Shown piece by piece: positions 57,285 through 64,000 of a stretch of DNA of 64,000 nt; the stretch's first letter is position 1; each line of letters starts with the position of its first letter. This stretch comes from Trichobilharzia szidati (taxonomy: Eukaryota; Platyhelminthes; Trematoda; Strigeidida; Schistosomatidae), in assembly GCA_944472155.2 (NCBI GenBank), contig OX235272.1, forward strand, positions 81,722,020-81,786,019, read 5' to 3'. The notes under the pieces are model-generated. The model ran no database searches, had not been told where the DNA came from, and saw only the letters and a program-made list of their open reading frames with translations. Position numbers and translations under genes: made by a program.

Positions 57285-57855
57285 AGAGAGACAAAATGAT
57301 GTGGGCTAGTGAAAGCTTTCGGGAAGTCAGTCAGCCTGATGTGTCTTTCACCGATGAAAGCAAAAATAAGCATTGGGAGGTGTACGAAGCTGGGAAGGCT
57401 GCTCAGGTTGTCGAAGAAATGAGAAGATATGACATAGGAGTGCTAGGAGTTTGTGAGAATTTCTAAGAGGCTTAAGACTTTTATCAATAGCTGCCTTAAC
57501 TCGATGCTGAACATCAGATGACCAGCCGAAGAAGATGAGCAGCAAGGAACTCTGGGAACGAACCAATCAAGAACGTGTTACTCAAAAAATATGCAGAGGG
57601 AAATGGAGGTGGATCGGACACACACTGAGGAGACCATGATGTGACATCTCACGCCAGGCCATTGGCTGAGTGGCTCCCAAATGGGAAACGATGAGCTGGA
57701 AGTGAGCCTGAGGGTGATATGGACGAGGTAGTAGGATGATGAGGTGAGAGTGCATGGGTAGTCTTTGGAGTCACTTAAAAAAGGACTTCAGAAAACAGGA
57801 CAAGTTGGAGACGTGCTGCTGAAGCCCCATTTTCAACTCTGAACCCAAGATATAT
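57285..57855 (+). mobile_element. RTE-A LINE 3' end fragment
   Basis: Pieces of SLSPL-like, EDEQQGTLGTNQSRT-type, and KWRWIGHTLRR-type residues. The 3' end is GCTGAAGCCCCATTTTCAAC, GAACCCAAG followed by TA repeats. It directly abuts a tRNA-Gly SINE on the other strand. Confidence 0.7.
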
Positions 57856-57863
57856 ATATGTAG

Positions 57864-58082
57864 TTCCTTCACGTTCCCCGTGGAACATAGGGCTTCAAGC
57901 TAGAGCTTTGCAGTTTCTGTAGCAGCGTTTATTTTTACAGGATGAAGTTGCTAGCCTCATACCCAACCTTTCCTCTTTACCAGCTTTATTACTAGCTTAG
58001 CGAGGTGATGGAGTGCGTCGGCCGGGGACTGAACCCCGGACAATGTGCGTGGTTGGCGAGCATCCTGACCGCTGTGCCACCC
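57864..58082 (-). mobile_element. tRNA-Gly SINE
   Basis: In minus orientation: GTGGCACAGCGGTCAGGATG head, CGCCAACCACGCACA arm, B-box region GGTTCAGTCCCCGG (altered), body GCTAAGCTAGTAATAAAGC and tail CTTGAAGCCCTATGTTCCAC. Confidence 0.8.
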
Positions 58083-58299
58083 AAGAGAAGAACAATAATA
58101 ATATTTAATAAATGTCAGACCTCATATTCTGATGTTAATGTGTCTACATGTTTCTGTTTTTAGATTCATTTAATAAAGTGATGACAGTGAAAAGCTTTGT
58201 TCAATAGAAAGTAATCACTTGTTCTTTTAAGTTTTATATTTTCCACTGATTAATTATATTTGACCAAACTCTTGGGTCTCAGTTGATATGTCGGCTCCA

Positions 58300-58560
58300 A
58301 GTACAGACGCTTCAGACGACGTCTGAAGATTAGGCTGAAAACAAATAATAACCTATACTCGTTGCACCAGAGTCACCTTCTCGCAGATAACGCCTTGACT
58401 TCTGAAAGGATTAGTTTTGTGCCAGAGTTTCCGTGGGAACACCATCGTTCACTGACGACTGCAGGTGCATCGAAATGATGAGTCTCAAATGGGACGAAAT
58501 GCGCATCCTCTATTCCACTGCTAGTTACCATCCACCAAGAAAGCAGTCACATTTATACGT
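58300..58560 (+). repeat. Sm-alpha-like repeat with hammerhead-like motif
   Basis: CCAGAGTTTCCGTGGGAAC, CACTGACGACTGCAGGTGCA, then ATGATGA-GTCTC-AAAT-GGGAC-GAAATGCGCATC and CTATTCCACTGCTAG. This order and loop resemble the hammerhead region of the S. mansoni Sm-alpha repeat more than the TH cores do. C3 is A, so cleavage is unlikely. The 3' helix is a loopless palindrome TGCGCA. Confidence 0.6.
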
Positions 58561-58760
58561 GTGCTCCCCTCAGTTTCTGACGTTTCAGCTACTAGCTTGG
58601 CTTGTAACCTTTAGGTTTCCGGATTCAGTCCCTAGAGGTGGCGTTATGAATGTGTACTGATGAAAAATCCCTCAAAAAGGAGGAAATAGCTGCTGTCCAG
58701 TAATTCCCTGGTTTTCAATGGTTCTCTAACTAATGTTAATTCACGATCAATGTTGAAATA
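58561..58760 (+). repeat. TH repeat, 3' half
   Basis: GGCTTGTAACCTTTAGGTTT, a decayed B box (GGATTCAGTCCC), ATGAAAAATCCC, GGAGGAAATAGC, then CCTGGTTTTCAATGGTTCTC and TAACTAATGTTAATTCACG. The hammerhead-like core is degraded. Confidence 0.6.
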
Positions 58761-59529
58761 ATTTACTGGTTTAATTATATAAAATCTGCATTTTGATTGG
58801 TTAATATGTACCAATCAAAATCCATCGACTTGACCCTTAATCCACGTAAAGGTCAAATTTCTGGTTTACAGGTCATATAGGAAAACCTGAGTCACAATAT
58901 ATGACCTCCTCGCCTATCAATTCACCTCTTAGATCTTTTATCAGCTATCTAAATGTCTGATGACTGAGACAAATGCAGACCACTTTTTCCAAGCGCGTTC
59001 AACTGTATATCACATAAAAAAGGTTAACAAGCTCATAACCAATGTTAACATGAGGCTATGCATGTAAAACCTGAGAGAAGTGAAAGCGTGCAGTCTACTA
59101 GAATAATCTCGATATCTGTGTTATCCGTTTAATTCCATCACAAATATAGAGATAGACAAAGATTCACTATCCTAATTTTTTATCATCTTCAAACGTTAGC
59201 AGCCACTTAGCCAAGAGGCTAAACCACTGAACAGATAACAATGAATTCTAGCATACATCAGTGTTACGCCGTCTAACATATAGACTACAATGTACAATTG
59301 ACTTTGTTTCTTGTTGTTGTTGTTTTTTAAAAAATTTTTTTTATTATCAGTTAAGAACAAAAATGTTTCTACATTTGATGATGACATCATTACAATATTA
59401 TCTTACAAAAATGAACTTTGAGCCTAATAGTCGATTATCTCTCCGTGTATAGAGGAGTATTACTGACACTTAACTGGATATCTTATCTGAAACTCATCGT
59501 CATTTTTCTCAATTAGTGCTGTGTGAGGC
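58761..59529. other. Stretch without recognised gene
   Basis: No coding sequence or repeat family recognised. Confidence 0.45.
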
Positions 59530-60570
59530 TTATCAGTCAAAATGGCCGCTTTTGTTATTGTCGTATGGAAATAATGTTACAGTTACCTCTTGAGCACCAA
59601 TCTTCATATGTTTGGCATGCGATTCGCCCCTATAAAATGTAAGATGATGTTGCAGGATTGGACTACATCGACCCCTAGATTAGAAATAGGAAGTGAAGTA
59701 ATAGAGCACGTTGACCGCTTCAATTACTTGGGAAGTACCATCAGCCACAACAGGTTGATCTCTGACGAAATCTCAGCACGAATACAGAGGGGTAGTTTCG
59801 CATATGCCAGTTTATGCCGTCTCTGGCGTAGACGCGATATCTGACTATCGACCAAAGGGCGTGTGTACTGCTCAGCGCAGCAGGTCGCTCCGTCCTCCTT
59901 TATGGCTGTGAGACCTGGCCATTGAGAGTGGAAGACATGAAAAGATTAACTGTCTTTGATCATAGGTGTCTGCGTTCTATCTCCCGTGTGAAGTGGTATA
60001 ATAAGGTGAGCAATATTGAGCTTAGGCGTCGAGTGCTAGGTAAGGAGGGGAAATCAATCGACGAGGCTGTGAAATTACATCGACTGAGATGGTTAGGATA
60101 TGTGTTACGCATACCTAGCCATTGCCTTCCTCGACAATGGGCAATGTTAGCTGACATAGGGTCAGGTTGGAAAAGAGCTAGTGGTAGTCAAACGAAAACA
60201 TGGCAGCAGTCAATGAAATCCACCACAGTTAGTTTAAGCCAGCCACGTAGGAAAGTGTAGACTTCCTAAATGTCTGGTTGGAGTCGTCAGGATGGTAAGA
60301 ACCAATGAAGGCTGGAGAGAATTGGTGGTGATATGGCTCAAAATTGTCCTCAATGGCTGGCGCAGATGCATCCACTCCTTGTGACTTATGATTTCCAATT
60401 AAACTATATTGTTCTTCGTTATTACTATACCTTTGTCTCACACCTCTGTTTACTGTCTCTAATATGCATTTCTCCTACTTTCTTCTCTTGCTTTGTGTGC
60501 TACATGGAGTGTGGCGACTTGGACTGCCGCACATATGTGCAAAGTTCTATGTCGAAAACAGACAGACAGA
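59530..60570 (+). mobile_element. LINE C-terminus and 3' end, family RTE-B
   Basis: Frames at 59590-59844 (EVIEHVDRFNYLGSTISHN, RIQRGSFAYASLCRLWRR) and 59922-60260 (VFDHRCLRSISRVKWYNK, LRWLGYVLRIPSHCLPRQW). A frameshift separates them at about 59845. It is very similar to 42.7-43.5 kb over coding and 3' sequence, so both are recent relative to other LINEs here. Confidence 0.82.
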
Positions 60571-60626
60571 CTTTTTTCTGTTACATTAAAAGCTTTTTTA
60601 AAAACGCTTTAGTACTTTCAATATCT

Positions 60627-61397
60627 GATTTGTAAGGATTAGGTTTGTTTTCGAGTTTGACCACAGATTGATTTCAGTTAGAGAAGTATCGAAAACAAAC
60701 AGAGAGTACTAAACAGCTGTTTCATCCTAGTTCGGGACTCATCATCAGTACACACCCACCACCAGGGTTCGAACCCAGGACCCAGTACGGTTACAAGGCA
60801 AGCTGGCTCGTATACCATTCAGCCACTCTCGGACCCACCCGATTCACTGGTCAGTCCATGAATTCCAACTTCTACGAATTCGTGATTTTAGCGTGACCAC
60901 CAACCATTGTCATCGGTGGGAACTCCATCCTCACTCCCGACTGGATTGACCTCAATGGTATTGTAAGAGTTGGACTTAGCTGAATGTAAACCTAAAACAA
61001 CCACCTTTACAAAACTTATTCACCGCTTTCTGACCTTAGCTGTACTCTGCCTAACGTGCAAGCACTAACGAACTGAATCAAGGTAAAACGACTCGAGATG
61101 GCAAGTGTGCCTGGAACACAGTTATATTTTTACACAAATGAGATATGAAACTTGATAAAAATAATAGGTTATACACTTATCTGCTGTCTTGATTGTGGTA
61201 GGCTCGGAGAGTGCGCTGAATGAAAGCACAACTAGAGAGCGAACCAAAAATGTACAGGAGAGTCACAAATCAAAAGATGAAGTAGTGCCAAAAGTGGGTG
61301 AGTGAGTTCAAACAAAAGTTCAAAGGTTCAATGTACACTACAGTATCAATCCATGGGCAAACTCGTAGAAACAAACCTAATCCTTACAAATCAGCTT
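60627..61397 (-). repeat. Long TH element with matching inverted ends
   Basis: The left end GATTTGTAAGGATTAGGTTT and GTTTTCGAGT is matched by ACTCGTAGAAACAAACCTAA and TCCTTACAAATC at the right. Inside on the minus strand are ATGATGA-GTCCCGAACTAGGAT-GAAACAGC, GGGTTCGAACCC and the tRNA-Thr-like segment. The middle to right part (60960-61350) is unlike other TH copies and may be captured sequence. Confidence 0.72.
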
Positions 61398-61904
61398 TAG
61401 TACTTACTTGTTAACGGCTGACAACATGTAGAAAACAAATTGATAAAAAAGAAATAATATATTCTGGTATCCTATTCTACTTTATTTGAGCTGGATGAGT
61501 CAACTGATTTTCGCATAGAACAAGAAAGTACTTGTTAAACTTTGATAAAACTTTTTTCTCTCTCTCACATATATACCACACATGTTTTATATCCGAAGTG
61601 TTTGTGTGTGTGTGTACTTCCATATTTGTACATCTTATCTATCGAAATTTCTTAACATAAAGTAGAAAACAAAGGCGTCAGTCATATTGGTGATTCATTG
61701 CATGTTTTATTTCTTAGCCTGGATAAACATCATACTGCTAAGTATAGCGTATTTTTTATACGAAATTTATTCAGTTAATTATTTGATTGAAGATGTCCAT
61801 TATAAGTAAATACATATATGTAAAAGACTGATTCATGAACAAAGAATATTCTTTTCGATTAATTCGTCATTATGTTCTACACTTATATGACAGTAATAAT
61901 TAAA
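61398..61904. other. Stretch without recognised gene
   Basis: AT-rich, with a short TG run at 61603-61612. Nothing recognised. Confidence 0.45.
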
Positions 61905-62412
61905 GAATTGGTTTGTAGGGATTCTGTTTATCTCAGGTTAGACTACGGATTGATATAAGTTAGAGAACCATTGAAAACCAGCACTGGAGTACTGGACAGC
62001 TATTTCATCCTAGTTTGGAAGTCATTGAAAATTAACCTGATGCATGTTAGTGACTGGCTACAGGACGAAGTTGCCCGGAGTTCTGGTGAGAAGTTGTGAC
62101 CAGTAGGGTTCATCCAGTAGGGGGAGAGAGGATGGAGTTCTCGCCGATGACATTAGTTGGTAGTTGCGCCAAAATCACCAGTTGGTAGAATTTGGAATTC
62201 ATGAAATGGTCATTGAATCGGGTGGGTCCGAGTGGTTGAATGGTATACGAGCCAGCTTACCTTGTAACCGTACTGGGTCCTGGGTTCGAACCCTGGTGGT
62301 GGGTGTGTACTGATGATGACCTCAAAAACGAGGATGAAACAGCTGTTCAGTACTCTGGTGTTTGTTTTCAATGGTTCTCTAACTAATATCAATCCGTGGT
62401 TTAACCTAAAGA
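61905..62412 (+). repeat. Full TH repeat with long inverted arms
   Basis: Arms of about 75-80 bp (about 61927-62005 and 62330-62412) share GACTACGGATTGATATAAGT, AGAGAACCATTGAAAAC and GTACTGGACAGCT in inverse orientation. The plus core is ATGATGA-CCTCAAAAACGAGG-ATGAAACAGC: stem II has changed sequence but kept pairing (CCTC/GAGG). The tRNA-like middle has GGGTTCGAACCC and CCTTGTAACCGTACTGG. Confidence 0.78.
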
Positions 62413-62704
62413 AATATTGTTATTACCAAAGTTAGTATGTTTTAATTTTCATTGAATCAATAGTATCAACAGATTACATTTCTAAGACATCAGTAAGAGA
62501 GAGATAATATCCATTGATATAACACTAAACTGACTGAATATCAGATAAATTAAGGGAGGTAACACACAGGATTTATGAATTCATAGGTTGGACAGTAGGC
62601 CAGGATAACGATAGTGTCTGGCTGGACCTGTTTCTTTTGCACGCAGAGCTCAAGTTGATTTAAGCGAATCGCAATGGCATCTGCTATCTGGAGTGTTTGG
62701 TATC

Positions 62705-64000
62705 ATTATTATTGTTTCTTTAAATTCCTAGAGGAACATAGGGCTTCAGCCGTGCGTCTCCTAGAGTGTTCACCTGGATCCAAGCCTGCCCACACGCTTT
62801 CATCTCTCTTCACATGACCTCCACCAAGCCACCCACACTACACAACCTTCCTTTCGGTTTCGACTCAAGGGCTTGCCTAGTGATGTCACTAGATGGTTTG
62901 CTCAGAGTATGGCCAATCCATCTCCATTTCTTCCTGACTATTTGTTTCACGATCGGTTCCTGCTGTGTTGGTTCGCTCCCAGAGATCCCTGTTGCTGATC
63001 TTTTCCGGCCATCTGATCTTGAGTATTGAGCGAAGACAACTGTTAATGAAGGTCTGTAGTTTGTTTGAGATGCAAGTCTCTGATACGTATAGTAGCACTG
63101 ACTTCACATTGGAGTTGAAAATCCAGACCTTATTTTTGATTCTGAGTGCTGTTGACCTCCACACAGACTTGAGAGTAGTGAAAGCTTGTCTTGCTTTTCC
63201 GATTCTTGCTTTGATATCCTCGTCAGTTCAGCCTGTAGTTGAAACGATGCTTCCCAGGTAGGTAGGTAAAAGAAGTTGTTTCTTTCAGGTTCCTCCCATT
63301 TATGCTGATCGTTGTCTGTTGTTGTTGTTCTTGTCCAGGAATCTTCATCACCTCTGTTTTCTCTATGTTCACCTGAACTCCTATCTTCGATGCTCTTCTC
63401 CAACTTGTTGCTTTTCACTTGCATATCTTCCAGTTTGTGGGAAATCAGATATATATCATCGGCGAAGTACAGATCCTCCAAGTTTTTTGTGTTTGTCCAT
63501 TTTATGCCTGTTTCCTCATTGCCCGCTGTTTGTCGCATTATCCAATCTACTACAATCAGGAAAATGATTGGCGATAGTAGGCAGCCAACTTGTCTTACTC
63601 CTGTCCTCACTTCGAAGGATTCCGTAAGTTTCCCGTTGTGTATTACTTGGCATGCAGCATTGTCGTACAGCTGTTGGATGAGATGTATAATTGTCGGCGG
63701 CACCCCGTAGTAGCGAAGTAGTTTCCAAATCACCTCTCGATCGACACTGTCGAAGGCATTTTCAAAGTCGATGAAGTTGAGGTAGAAGGTGACTGCCATT
63801 CCAAGCTTTATTCAATGATGATCCTTATTGTGGCAATCTGATCAATACATGACTTGTTCTCTGAATCCGTTTTTCATCCAGGCTGGCTTGTTTGATTCTC
63901 TCCAGGATGATGTGGCTTAGTATTTCACTTGGGATGGACAGGAGCATAATTCCACGCCAGTTCTTGCATTGACTACAGTCTCCTTTCTTTGGTAGTTTGA
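62705..64000 (-). mobile_element. RTE-A LINE with the longest RT frame; runs off the window
   Basis: Minus strand. The open frame 63104-63799 (231 codons) reads YLNFIDFENAFDSVDREVIW, then YYGVPPTIIHLIQQLYDNA, FEVRTGVRQVGCLLSPIIF, and EDLYFADDIYLISHKLEDMQ with the catalytic FADD. It is interrupted after about 63104 and continues in another frame with KLQTFINSCLRSILKIRWPE (62889-63164). The 3' end near 62705-62760 reads GGCTGAAGCCCTATGTTCCT, GGAATTTAAAGAAACAATAA. RT is largely intact, the C-terminus is frameshifted, and the 5' part (endonuclease) lies beyond the window. Confidence 0.9.

Noticed and set aside
1..64000. CRISPR array or prokaryotic operon
   Set aside because: Repeats are dispersed eukaryotic retroelements without regular spacers, and genes have spliceosomal introns.

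Overview
This is a gene-poor, transposon-dense nuclear window from a flatworm, most probably a schistosome (Schistosoma). The basis is the repeat content: schistosome-type RTE and CR1-like LINEs, a deleted Gypsy-type LTR element, Penelope-like elements with GIY-YIG domains, tRNA-derived SINEs, and many repeats with hammerhead-ribozyme-like cores of the S. mansoni Sm-alpha type. The host genes use GT-AG introns and are AT-rich.

Two host genes are certain. A complete three-exon 14-3-3 protein (epsilon-like, 253 aa) lies on the minus strand at 7090-10113. A seven-exon d4/DPF-family chromatin protein (requiem N-terminus, one C2H2 finger, tandem PHD fingers, serine-rich tail; modelled as 562 aa) lies on the plus strand at 21906-39407. 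An orphan coding exon (10981-11106, plus) sits 0.87 kb from the 14-3-3 start in divergent orientation. Its phase is compatible with an alternative 5' exon of the DPF gene, but its identity is unknown.

Layout: 1-5.5 kb, LINE and SINE fragments and a Penelope palindrome; 7.1-10.1 kb, 14-3-3; 10.1-11.1 kb, divergent promoter and orphan exon; 12.3-21.1 kb, a transposon block with a CR1-like fragment, a structurally complete but internally deleted LTR retrotransposon (13758-16875, LTRs almost identical), a decayed Gypsy copy carrying a SINE, and an RTE LINE; 21.9-39.4 kb, the DPF gene, whose introns hold at least three Penelope fragments, several SINEs, a foldback element and LINE pieces; 39.4-41.3 kb, AT-rich and pyrimidine-rich 3' flank; 41.3-64 kb, no host gene recognised, almost all repeats.

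The most interesting structure is a recurring repeat family, called TH here (tRNA-Thr-like plus hammerhead-like). Full copies are bounded by inverted repeats, each arm carrying a mirrored hammerhead-like core, with a tRNA-like pol III promoter between. In one copy (41340-41800) both arms share the same private variant. Deleted copies are near-perfect hairpins (32474-32660). One truncated TH copy is fused to a tRNA-Gly SINE and the pair is flanked by an 11-bp target-site duplication, so it moved as one unit. The SINE 3' tail matches the 3' tail of the resident RTE LINE, which points to that LINE as its mobilising partner.

All calls were made by reading and translating by eye. Repeat boundaries are approximate unless a target-site duplication is stated.
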